A stretch of DNA of 40,209 nt from Deltaproteobacteria bacterium ADurb.Bin151. GTDB lineage: Bacteria > Desulfobacterota > Syntrophia > Syntrophales > Smithellaceae. Shown piece by piece: positions 33,621 to 40,209 of the stretch (position 1 is its first letter; the number at the start of each line of letters is the position of its first letter). Location: the NCBI GenBank assembly GCA_002070455.1, contig MWDG01000019.1:1-40209 (forward strand), written 5' to 3'. The notes beneath the pieces were generated by a model. The model had not been told where the DNA came from, did no database searches, and saw only the letters and a program-made list of their open reading frames with translations. Both the position numbers and the translations under genes were made by a program.

Positions 33621-34696
33621 TCAAGTGCCACGACATACAAAAACTCCTTCCTCTTTATGAGGAGGGTATTCTTGCTGATGCTGAAAAGCAGGCGGTTGAG
33701 GATCACCTTGCGCAATGCGCGGATTGCCGCAGAGAAATGACTTTTCTACAAAAAGCGGACCAGCTTGTGAAGAATCTTTCCTCCGTGGACGAACCATCCT
33801 GGTTTCAACAGAGAATCATGGCGCAGGTACGGGAAGAAGCCGGCAAAAAGAGCTTCTGGCAAAAGTGGTTTTCCCCATTGGGGGTCAGAGTTCCCGTTCA
33901 GATAGTGGCGACGATTGTCATCGCGGTTCTGGCGGTCTATATTTACCGTTCAGGAGACGATCAGGTACAGAGGATTCTTCCCGGCGCCTTGCCGCCCGCG
34001 ATGGAAGATCAGGTGCAGCGAACTCCGGCACCGGCTCCCTTACCTGAAGTGACACCGCCGGCCAGTGAAGAAGTCTCAGCCACTGTTGGGCAGAAAAAGT
34101 CACCTGTTTTGGAAAAGCGCAAGAAAGACAAAGATACCGTGGTTCCTTCCGATGACCGCCGACTGCGGGAAAAAGAAATGCAGGAAATGAAATCTGAGGG
34201 CATTCAGGTGAAAGATGAATCCACCTCAAAAGGATCAGATAAAGCTGAAGAGCCCCTGTCTCCGGCGCTTCAGGATCGGGTAAATGAATTTAAATCTACT
34301 CCCGAACGTATGTCTGATTCAGAGAGAGCACCTGCGCATGGAGCTTCAACTGCCATGGAGAGGAAGAAAGAAGCTTATAAAATGGCCGCTCCTTCTGCGG
34401 TCGGTTCCATGGCTCCGTCGGCGCCTGCTCAGCCGCAGGCAAGAATTTTTCTGCTGGTTGACAATCCGGGTATAGTTGCCGAGGAAGTGGAGAGGATCCT
34501 TACCCGGCACGGTGCAGGCAAAGTGACAAAAAAGGTGATTCAGGACCGGATCGTGATAAGGGCCGAAATCTTCGGCAGGGAATGGAAAGAAATACTGTCG
34601 AAATTAAAAAGGATCGGGATTGTGGAAGAAAGAAGCAGCCCCGGAGATACCGGTGAACTCCTCGTTCCTGTATCGATAGAAGTATCCGATCACTAA
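33617..34696 (+). CDS. Membrane anti-sigma factor with zinc finger and periplasmic C-terminal domain
   Basis: The N-terminal cytoplasmic zf-HC2 domain has His30-x3-Cys34-x2-Cys37 in HLAQCADCRRE, the anti-sigma zinc-binding pattern, and should hold the sigma factor encoded just upstream. One transmembrane helix spans about residues 93-111 (PVQIVATIVIAVLAVYIY). Residues ~112-270 are a charged, Pro/Ser/Lys-rich linker, probably disordered. The last ~80 residues fold again (ARIFLLVDNPGIVAEEVERI to ELLVPVSIEV) in an alpha/beta pattern that I cannot assign with confidence; a DUF2275-like domain is possible. Length is 359. Its stop overlaps by 4 bases the stop of the convergent phospholipase gene. 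Confidence 0.87.
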   Translation: MIKCHDIQKLLPLYEEGILADAEKQAVEDHLAQCADCRREMTFLQKADQLVKNLSSVDEPSWFQQRIMAQVREEAGKKSFWQKWFSPLGVRVPVQIVATIVIAVLAVYIYRSGDDQVQRILPGALPPAMEDQVQRTPAPAPLPEVTPPASEEVSATVGQKKSPVLEKRKKDKDTVVPSDDRRLREKEMQEMKSEGIQVKDESTSKGSDKAEEPLSPALQDRVNEFKSTPERMSDSERAPAHGASTAMERKKEAYKMAAPSAVGSMAPSAPAQPQARIFLLVDNPGIVAEEVERILTRHGAGKVTKKVIQDRIVIRAEIFGREWKEILSKLKRIGIVEERSSPGDTGELLVPVSIEVSDH

Positions 34697-35628
34697 ACAG
34701 GTTTTCCGATTTTACGGAAGCGACGGGTAAAGCGTTCAAAACGACGCAACAGGGGAAGCGAGTCGTTGATTTTTTCCAGGGATTGACGTGCCGCTTCTTC
34801 TCCGACCCTGATGAGATGATCCGGTCGGCTGAAATCGGCCCAGTGAAGATCTCCAACGGAGGGCCGAATGACGACATCTGCATTCTCAAGTTCAGCCGCT
34901 TGCAGTGTGCTGGCGGTTATCTCACCTGCCCGGTATAAAACATCTTTTGCCGTTTCAATGCCGTTGTCGCCTGGTAGCTCACGATCCACCGTGACGGCGA
35001 TGACAACATCCGCGCCGGCTTTGCGGGCCGCGTTCACCGGTACGAGACTGGTCACGCCTCCGTCGGCAAGAAGCCAATTTCCCATCCGGGTGGGTGCAAC
35101 CGCTCCGGGAACGGAACTGCTGGCCAGCACCGCCTGGCGCAGCGAGCCATCCTTTAAAACAACCTGTTTGCCTGTAATCAGATCTGTGGATACGGCTATA
35201 AAAGGAATGCGTGTTCCCCGAATATCGATATCGGGAAGAAGGTAGTTGATGAGCGACTGGAAATCTTCAGAGGGGAGAATAGAAGGGCTAAACAGTGCCC
35301 GAAGAAGGTAATACCGGTTCCTCAGGAAGTTTTGGGTTTTTTGAAAAATATTTTTATTCTGTTTTGTTGAAAATGTTGCTCCAATGGCCTTAATGGTGGA
35401 ATCCCTGTATTCGGAACTCCTCAGGTAACCGTCCACTTTGGCCGTAATATTCCGGATGGACATGCCCGATGCGTAAGCGCCGCCAATCAGTGCGCCGGCA
35501 CTGGTCCCGACAATCAGGTCAACTCCGATGCCCTCCTGCTCAAGGACATTGAGTACGCCGATGTGAGCCAGACCGCGGACGCCTCCACCGCCCAGGGCCA
35601 GACCGATTTTCTTCCCCGTCCATTTCAT
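34693..35628 (-). CDS. Patatin-like phospholipase (RssA/NTE type)
   Basis: A Ser-Asp dyad lipid acyl hydrolase of 311 residues. Seen: the oxyanion loop LALGGGGVRGLAHIG, the nucleophile elbow GTSAG (Ser43), a conserved SSVPGAVAPT, and the catalytic Asp in LLADGGV (Asp189). No signal peptide or membrane helix, so it is likely a cytoplasmic or membrane-associated lysophospholipase/esterase similar to E. coli RssA; the substrate is unknown. The ATG at 35628 is used. It is convergent with and overlaps the anti-sigma gene by four bases; just upstream is the left end of the IS110-type remnant, so that insertion may have changed its promoter region. Confidence 0.88.
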   Translation of the reverse strand: MKWTGKKIGLALGGGGVRGLAHIGVLNVLEQEGIGVDLIVGTSAGALIGGAYASGMSIRNITAKVDGYLRSSEYRDSTIKAIGATFSTKQNKNIFQKTQNFLRNRYYLLRALFSPSILPSEDFQSLINYLLPDIDIRGTRIPFIAVSTDLITGKQVVLKDGSLRQAVLASSSVPGAVAPTRMGNWLLADGGVTSLVPVNAARKAGADVVIAVTVDRELPGDNGIETAKDVLYRAGEITASTLQAAELENADVVIRPSVGDLHWADFSRPDHLIRVGEEAARQSLEKINDSLPLLRRFERFTRRFRKIGKPV

Positions 35629-35653
35629 TCCAGGCAGCTCCCTTTAGACATAA

Positions 35654-36500
35654 TGGTTGTTAACTAACAAGATTGCAAAAAAGACCTGCCGACCTTGCAA
35701 ACGTGGGTTATGCTGTAGAGAAAAATAAACACTACGACGCAGAGCCACAACCAGGGAGGCAGGTCATGAAGAAGCATATCACATTTATTGGTTTCGATGT
35801 TCACAAAAATTCGATTAATGTTGCATTGGCAGATGGGGATCGTAATGGAGATGTCAGATACTATGGAGCCATCGGCGGCGTGCTTGACGATCTTGATCGA
35901 TTGGTTAAGAAACTGACATCTTCCTCAAGGGAGCTGCGCTTTGTATATGAAGCGGGCCCCTGTGTTTATGATATTTTTCGTTCTTTGACAGAGAAAGCGT
36001 ATGCCTGTGCTGTGGCTTCCCCTTTGCATATCGGCAAGAAACCCGCTGAGCGGATCAAGACAGACCGTGGCGATGCCGTGATGCTGGCCAGACTTTACCA
36101 TGCAGGGGAACTGACCTATGTATTCGTGCCCTGTGCGGAGGATGAGGCCATGCGGGATCTGACGCGTGCGCGGGAGGATGTGATCAAAGCCCAGCGTGTG
36201 GTTCGTCAACAGTTGGGCGGCATGCTGCTTCGTCATCCAGGGCATTTGCGGTATCAGAACCGCGTAAGGAGAAACCTCGTTCAGCCTATGGGATAAGGAT
36301 AACTGAACTCCCGGCTTTAGACAGAGGCAGCTCCGCGATGAAGACAGGTCTTGCGGTAACCAATCCGCGAATATCAGAATAATCAATCGTCGCTACTCAA
36401 GGTTCTGATCCGGCATATGCCCTGGTATATAATGAACAGCATAGCCACACAAAATTAGGTGGACAGGAGATACTCTTTTCCACTTGACAATTAACAACCA
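35654..36500 (+). mobile_element. Internally deleted IS110/IS1111-type insertion sequence remnant
   Basis: An 18-base imperfect inverted repeat bounds the region: 35654-35671 (TGGTTGTTAACTAACAAG) and 36483-36500, matching at 15 of 18 positions, with 10 perfect bases (TGGTTGTTAA / TTAACAACCA). Between them lie the 5' half of an IS110-family transposase and about 200 bp of non-coding DNA. IS1111-group elements carry subterminal inverted repeats of this kind, and IS110-family elements encode a guide (bridge/seek) RNA in a non-coding end. The element is about 850 bp against the usual ~1.3-1.5 kb, so several hundred bases of the transposase gene appear deleted near 36234. Bounds and subgroup are inferred. 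Confidence 0.6.
35766..36296 (+). pseudogene. IS110-family transposase, truncated (N-terminal DEDD domain only)
   Basis: From ATG 35766 the frame encodes the N-terminal RuvC-like DEDD domain: FIGFDVHKNSINVALADGD (first Asp), the VYEAGPCVYD Glu region, and KKPAERIKTDRGDAVMLARL with its acidic residues, then the coiled segment ending RVVRQQLGGMLLRH. After about residue 155 the family sequence stops abruptly. The remaining ~20 residues (PGHLRYQNRVRRNL...) do not fit the family, and the frame ends at 36296. The C-terminal domain with the catalytic serine is absent. A full-length transposase would have about 330-400 residues. It is not expected to be active. The frame is open upstream to 35673 but without family similarity. 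Confidence 0.8.
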
Positions 36501-36513
36501 TATCAGGTTATAC
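36484..36513 (+). promoter_or_regulatory. Promoter for agcS overlapping the right end of the IS remnant
   Basis: TTGACA (36484-36489) and TTATAC (36508-36513) are 18 bp apart, about 50 bp before the agcS ATG. The -35 box is inside the right inverted repeat of the IS110-type remnant while the -10 lies just outside, so the insertion may have created a hybrid promoter. Confidence 0.65.
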
Positions 36514-36559
36514 GCTTTTGAAATTTGAGTTTCACAATAAAAATTATTTAGGAGACTTT

Positions 36560-37900
36560 ATGCAACCCATAGAATCTTTTCTTCAGCAGATAAGCGATGT
36601 CCTCTGGGGCTGGCCTCTGATTGTTCTTCTGGTCGGAACGCATATCTTTCTGACGTTCCGTCTTAAATTCATTCAACGGTATATGTTTAAAGCCATCAAA
36701 ATTTCCTTTTCACGCAAGAGCGAAGGCGAGGGAGACATCAGCCAGTTCGGCGCGTTGACCACGGCTTTGGCCGCGACGATCGGGACGGGCAATATCGTTG
36801 GTGTGGCGACGGCCGTAGCTGCCGGAGGACCCGGAGCGGTACTGTGGATGTGGCTGACCGGTGTCTTCGGCATTGCGACAAAATACGGCGAGGCGGTTTT
36901 ATCGCTGAAATACCGCATCACCACGAAAGAAGGCTTAATGGCTGGCGGCCCGATGTATGTTCTGGAGCGCGGAATGAATGCCCGGTGGCTGGGGTTGATT
37001 TTCGCCGCGCTGACCGCGTTCGCGGCATTCGGTATCGGCAATATGGTTCAGGCCAATTCCATTTCTTCACTTATGCAGGAGACATTCAATGTCTCTCCAT
37101 GGGTTACCGGAATCATCATGACGATACTGATAGCGATCGTTATCCTCGGCGGAATTAAATCCATCGCAAAGGTTTGCGAAAAACTGGTGCCTTTTATGGC
37201 TGTCTTTTATGTTTTCGGATGTCTGATTCTATTGGGGATGCATTATGAGACGATACCGGAAACTTTCAAACTGATCTTTAAAAGCGCGTTTGCCGGTCAG
37301 GCTGTCATCGGTGGATTTCTCGGCGCGGGCATGAAGGAGGCGATCCGCTACGGTGTCGCCCGCGGATTGTTTTCCAATGAATCCGGAATGGGCAGCGCAC
37401 CGATTGTGGCGGCAGCGGCACAGACCAAGAACGCGATTCGTCAGGCACTGGTTTCTTCAACAGCAACCTTCTGGGACACGGTGGTTGTGTGCGCGATGAC
37501 CGGGCTGGTTCTGGTCAATTCCGGTGAATGGATTCACGGCTACAAAGGTGCCGCTCTTACCAAGGCGGCGTTTTCTGATATACCGGTTGTCGGACCGATT
37601 TTGCTTTCGATCGGTTTGCTGACATTTGTTTTTTCAACCATTCTGGGCTGGTCTTATTACGGGGAGAAAGCCGCGGAATATCTTCTGGGAACCAGAGCCA
37701 TTGTGCCATACAGATATTTATGGGTAGGCGCCGTTATGCTAGGTTCCGTGCTGAGTCTTCCCATTGTCTGGACGTTCGCGGATATCGCCAACGGATTGAT
37801 GGCTGTGCCGAATCTCATTTCACTGCTTGTCCTCAATAAAGTGATTATCAGCGAGACAAAGCAGTTTCTCTGGGACGATAAACTGGACGAATCCGCCTGA
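36560..37900 (+). CDS. agcS: Sodium:alanine (or glycine) symporter, AgcS family
   Basis: A 446-residue inner-membrane transporter with about 11 helices that imports alanine or glycine with sodium. Typical segments are ALTTALAATIGTGNIVGVA, GGPGAVLWMWLTGVFGIATKY, the GLMAGGPMYVLERG region, GVARGLFSNESGMGSAPI and WSYYGEKAAEYLLG. ATG 36560 has AGGAG six bases upstream; the frame opens earlier at 36518 without support. No glycine riboswitch is seen in front; instead the upstream DNA is an IS remnant that supplies the -35 box. Two bases after its stop begins the truncated transposase fragment on the other strand. Confidence 0.93.
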   Translation: MQPIESFLQQISDVLWGWPLIVLLVGTHIFLTFRLKFIQRYMFKAIKISFSRKSEGEGDISQFGALTTALAATIGTGNIVGVATAVAAGGPGAVLWMWLTGVFGIATKYGEAVLSLKYRITTKEGLMAGGPMYVLERGMNARWLGLIFAALTAFAAFGIGNMVQANSISSLMQETFNVSPWVTGIIMTILIAIVILGGIKSIAKVCEKLVPFMAVFYVFGCLILLGMHYETIPETFKLIFKSAFAGQAVIGGFLGAGMKEAIRYGVARGLFSNESGMGSAPIVAAAAQTKNAIRQALVSSTATFWDTVVVCAMTGLVLVNSGEWIHGYKGAALTKAAFSDIPVVGPILLSIGLLTFVFSTILGWSYYGEKAAEYLLGTRAIVPYRYLWVGAVMLGSVLSLPIVWTFADIANGLMAVPNLISLLVLNKVIISETKQFLWDDKLDESA

Positions 37901-37901
37901 T

Positions 37902-38102
37902 TTAAACGGAAGGCTTTCCTCTTTTTTTAGGCTTTGGCTTTGTAAACCGCTTATATCCTCTTAACCGCCGGATCGTATGTTTCCGGTGGTAACCACAAAC
38001 TGCGCAACATTCAATAATGATAACTGTTTTTTCTTTACGAGATGCTTCTTTATGCCGTTTATAAAGAACCTCAAAATACTCTTTCTTCGCCTGGGGACTC
38101 AT
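37902..38102 (-). pseudogene. ISNCY-type transposase, N-terminal fragment
   Basis: The frame gives 66 residues: MSPQAKKEYFEVLYKRHKEA, then a helix-turn-helix-like region with CAVCGYHRKHTIRRLRG and a basic KRFTKPKPKKRGKPSV. This is the conserved start of ISNCY-type integrase-core transposases. It ends at a stop (37904-37902) two bases from the agcS stop, so the whole catalytic core and C-terminus are missing. The family member whose C-terminus opens this window lies on the other strand, so these are two separate copies. Confidence 0.75.
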
Positions 38103-38226
38103 AGCTCAACCTCCGTTTCTGAACCTATCTTCGGTAACATTGGTTTATGAGTCAACGTATCCTCTTTACCAGTCCCTTCGGTAACATTTTATTTGAGGCA
38201 ATTCGCATTCGACAAAATGATTGACA
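37902..38226 (-). mobile_element. Left end of a truncated ISNCY-type element
   Basis: Upstream of the transposase fragment (38103-38226) the minus strand shows two direct copies of AATGTTACCGAAG (38188-38176 and 38141-38129), 47 bp apart, and a proposed outer end TGTCAA at 38226. Paired subterminal repeats of this sort are typical of ISNCY ends, where transposase binds. The other end of this copy is absent; truncation happened exactly at the 3' end of agcS. Confidence 0.55.
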
Positions 38227-38360
38227 TGCCATGGGAACTGCCCTATATTTTATACCGTTAAGCGGTAAAATCTTTATAAAAATCGTTGGATGCTGGCCGG
38301 TTGATAACTGAAGTCTGCTGTTATTCGTTCTGTCGCTTTTTTCGGACGGAGGTCTTTTGG

Positions 38361-39590
38361 ATGAACTGTAAAAGCCGTCTTTCACTTTTATTTCTTTTTC
38401 AGTTTCTTTTTTTGTCCATCCTTTTATTGATGCTGTTTATTCTTGCCGGGTGCGGCGGTAAGAAGGAGAGCGAGCAATCCGGTAAGGCCGTTGCCGTCAC
38501 GGTGATGACGGTTGTGCCCCGGGACATACCGGTTGAAATTCAATTTGTCGGAACAACAGAGAGTTCCCACCAGGTGGAAATCCGCTCCCGTGTGGAGGGA
38601 TTTTTGGAAAAGATCAGCTACGAAGAAGGCGGAAGAGTAAAGGCAGGCCAGACCATGTTCCAGATCGACAAGCGTCCTTTTGAAGCTGCTCTTCAACAGG
38701 CAAGGGGGGTTCTTGCACAGCAGCAGGCCAAGCTGGTCACCGCTGAAGCGACGCTCAAACGAGTTCGTCCGCTGGCTGAAAAAAACGCCGTCAGCAAGAA
38801 AGACCTTGACGATGCCATCGGCGATGAAAAGACGGCACGTGCCGCCGTGTTATCCGCCCAGGGGAGTGTTCAGGATGCCGAACTGAAATTGAGCTATACG
38901 ACGATCAAATCTCCAATTGAAGGGTTTGCCGGACGTTCAAAAAAACAGGAGGGAAGCTACATTTCCATCGGTCAGGACAGTCTGCTGACGTATGTTGCAA
39001 AGATTGATCCCATCTGGGTTGATTTCAGCATATCAGAAAACGAAAACCTCAAATTTGAAGATCGTCTGGCCAAAGGAAAGTTTAAAATGCCGAAAGATTC
39101 AAACTTCAATGTCGAAATCAACCTTGCGGACGGGTCCATCTTCCCTTACAAGGGCCGGGTCAATTATGCAGATCCTTCGTACAATTCCGAAACGGGAACC
39201 TATCAGGTTCGCGCGGAGATCCGCAACCCGGTTGATTCCCCGAAGGCCATCCGTCCCGGCCAGTTTGTCCGCGTTGACCTGCAGGGGGGGATCCGCCCCA
39301 ACGGCATCCTGATTCCCCGGACGGCCGTGACCCAGGGGGCCAAGGGCCATTTTGTCTGGGTGGTGGGGAAGGACGAAAGGGCGCAATTACGGGTCGTTGA
39401 AGTCAGTGACTGGCAGGGTGATGATATTTTTATTGAAAGCGGCCTTGCCGAAGGTGACCGTGTCATTCTGGATAACCTGATCAAAATGTCGCCCGATGTG
39501 CCGGTCCGGATCTCCGACGTGTCCGTGTCCACAGGAGGAAAGACAACCGGCATGAATCAGGAATCGCCGGTGTCACCAAAGAATCAATAG
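38361..39590 (+). CDS. RND efflux periplasmic adaptor (AcrA/MexA-like lipoprotein)
   Basis: A membrane fusion protein of 409 residues linking an RND pump to an outer-membrane channel. The N-terminus is a lipoprotein signal with lipobox LAGC (Cys31). Then come the beta-barrel/lipoyl region (VEIRSRVEGFLEKISYEEG, AGQTMFQIDKRPFEAAL), a coiled-coil hairpin (about residues 100-165), SYTTIKSPIEGFAGRS, and the beta-barrel with GTYQVRAEIRNP and IRPGQFVRVDL. ATG 38361 has GGAGG eight bases upstream; a longer frame from 38286 lacks the signal peptide at its start. The pump gene follows 13 bp later. No repressor gene lies upstream. Confidence 0.93.
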   Translation: MNCKSRLSLLFLFQFLFLSILLLMLFILAGCGGKKESEQSGKAVAVTVMTVVPRDIPVEIQFVGTTESSHQVEIRSRVEGFLEKISYEEGGRVKAGQTMFQIDKRPFEAALQQARGVLAQQQAKLVTAEATLKRVRPLAEKNAVSKKDLDDAIGDEKTARAAVLSAQGSVQDAELKLSYTTIKSPIEGFAGRSKKQEGSYISIGQDSLLTYVAKIDPIWVDFSISENENLKFEDRLAKGKFKMPKDSNFNVEINLADGSIFPYKGRVNYADPSYNSETGTYQVRAEIRNPVDSPKAIRPGQFVRVDLQGGIRPNGILIPRTAVTQGAKGHFVWVVGKDERAQLRVVEVSDWQGDDIFIESGLAEGDRVILDNLIKMSPDVPVRISDVSVSTGGKTTGMNQESPVSPKNQ

Positions 39591-39603
39591 GCGGATAATC
39601 AAG

Positions 39604-40209
39604 ATGATCTCTCATTTTTTCATTGATCGTCCCATCTTTGCCTCCGTGATTTCGATCGTCATTGTCATTGCCGGTCTGGTGGCCATGGCAAATCTGCCGG
39701 TTGCCCAGTATCCGAATATTTCACCGCCCGTTGTCACCGTTTACGCGACTTATCCCGGAGCCAGCGCCGATGTGATTTCCGAGAATATCGCCGCTCCAAT
39801 CGAATTGCAGGTCAACGGCGCCGACAACATGATCTACATGACCTCCACGAGTTCCAGCACGGGGATGATGATCCTCAGTGTATTCTTCAATATCGGCACT
39901 AATCCAGATCTGGCCCAGGTGGATATCCAGAACCGCGTTAACCAGGCCCTGCCACAGCTTCCCCAGTCCGTTCAGCAGCAGGGGGTTTCGGTCAGCAAGA
40001 GATCCGGAAATTTCCTCATGGTGGTTGGCGTTTACTCGCCCAATGACCGCTATGATGAACAATACGTTGCCAATTATACCAATCTTTATATCCTGGATGC
40101 CATCAAGCGTGTTCCGGGTGCCAGCCAGTCGGAGATCATGGGAATGCCCGACTATGCCATGCGCATCTGGCTGCGGCCGGACCGGCTCGTTCAGTTAGGC
40201 ATTACCGCC
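39604..40209 (+). CDS. RND efflux inner-membrane transporter (AcrB/MexB-like), 5' part
   Basis: The frame from ATG 39604 runs open to the window end (202 residues of an expected ~1,030-1,050). It matches the start of HAE1-type RND pumps: MISHFFIDRPIFASVISIVI, first transmembrane helix, then LPVAQYPNISPPVVTVYATY, the porter-domain start SADVISENIAAPIELQVNGA, MIYMTSTSSSTG, and DLAQVDIQNRVNQALPQLPQ. This pattern fits a proton-driven multidrug/solvent/bile-type exporter rather than a heavy-metal (HME) pump. With the adaptor just upstream it forms a two-gene efflux unit; an outer-membrane factor could follow outside the window. Confidence 0.95.
   Translation, partial: MISHFFIDRPIFASVISIVIVIAGLVAMANLPVAQYPNISPPVVTVYATYPGASADVISENIAAPIELQVNGADNMIYMTSTSSSTGMMILSVFFNIGTNPDLAQVDIQNRVNQALPQLPQSVQQQGVSVSKRSGNFLMVVGVYSPNDRYDEQYVANYTNLYILDAIKRVPGASQSEIMGMPDYAMRIWLRPDRLVQLGITA

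Noticed and set aside
35673-36296. IS110 transposase truncated by a UGA read as selenocysteine (since selB is present)
   Set aside because: The frame ends in TAA and the family similarity is already lost ~20 residues before it.
36297-36559. A glycine riboswitch before agcS
   Set aside because: Such transporters often have one, but this stretch lacks the paired conserved aptamer cores; it reads as the end of an IS remnant plus a promoter.
1-40209. CRISPR array, tRNA or rRNA genes
   Set aside because: No regularly spaced repeats, cloverleaf-like segments or rRNA signatures were noticed; tRNA-scan software was not available.

Overview
The window looks like a chromosome segment of a strictly anaerobic Desulfobacterota (former Deltaproteobacteria), most likely near Syntrophales (Syntrophus/Smithella-like). 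This is inferred from the deltaproteobacterial flavour of the division cluster (PASTA-tailed FtsI, murE-murF fusion, murC-murB-ftsQ order), SelB, a split ADP-forming acyl-CoA synthetase, and ISNCY/IS110-type insertion sequence remnants. Base composition is moderate throughout and I see no clear foreign island. I could not run any search, so the taxonomy is a guess.

Layout. 1-392: right end of an ISNCY-type element with the C-terminus of its transposase. 412-3206 (minus): the elongation factor P module, epmB-efp-epmA, encoding EF-P and the two enzymes that make and attach beta-lysine; a ~123-bp palindromic repeat sits exactly between efp and epmA. 3355-4335: a cation diffusion facilitator. 4405-7303 (minus): selB followed by an OB-fold/HD-domain (YhaM-like) nuclease. 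7493-9154: ruvX and mltG. 9352-26451: a complete dcw cluster (mraZ, rsmH, ftsL, ftsI, a fused murE-murF, mraY, murD, ftsW, murG, murC, murB, ftsQ, ftsA, ftsZ). It is driven by a consensus sigma-70 promoter followed by three 10-bp-phased GTGGA boxes, the expected MraZ operator; ddl is missing. 26575-28284: a B12-binding-type radical SAM protein.

28316-31262 (minus): TetR regulator, then acdA-acdB (two-subunit ADP-forming acyl-CoA synthetase) with a near-ideal promoter overlapped by a perfect 10-bp-arm inverted repeat. 31536-32525: a stand-alone cyclic-nucleotide-binding-domain protein and a convergent secreted 3D-domain protein with an unusually structured leader. 33000-34696: ECF sigma factor and zinc-finger anti-sigma factor. 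34693-35628 (minus): patatin-like phospholipase. 35654-36500: an internally deleted IS110/IS1111-type remnant whose right end carries a promoter pointing into agcS (36560-37900), a sodium:alanine symporter. 37902-38226: the left end of a second ISNCY-type copy. 38361 to the window end: RND efflux adaptor and the start of its inner-membrane pump.

Most of the window is core biology: peptidoglycan precursor synthesis, septation, translation rescue at polyproline and energy metabolism. I found no clearly new multi-gene defence or biosynthetic system. The best candidates for something undescribed are small: the 3D-gene leader, the palindromic repeat between efp and epmA, the deletion derivative of the IS110-type element, and the unassigned C-terminal domain of the anti-sigma factor.
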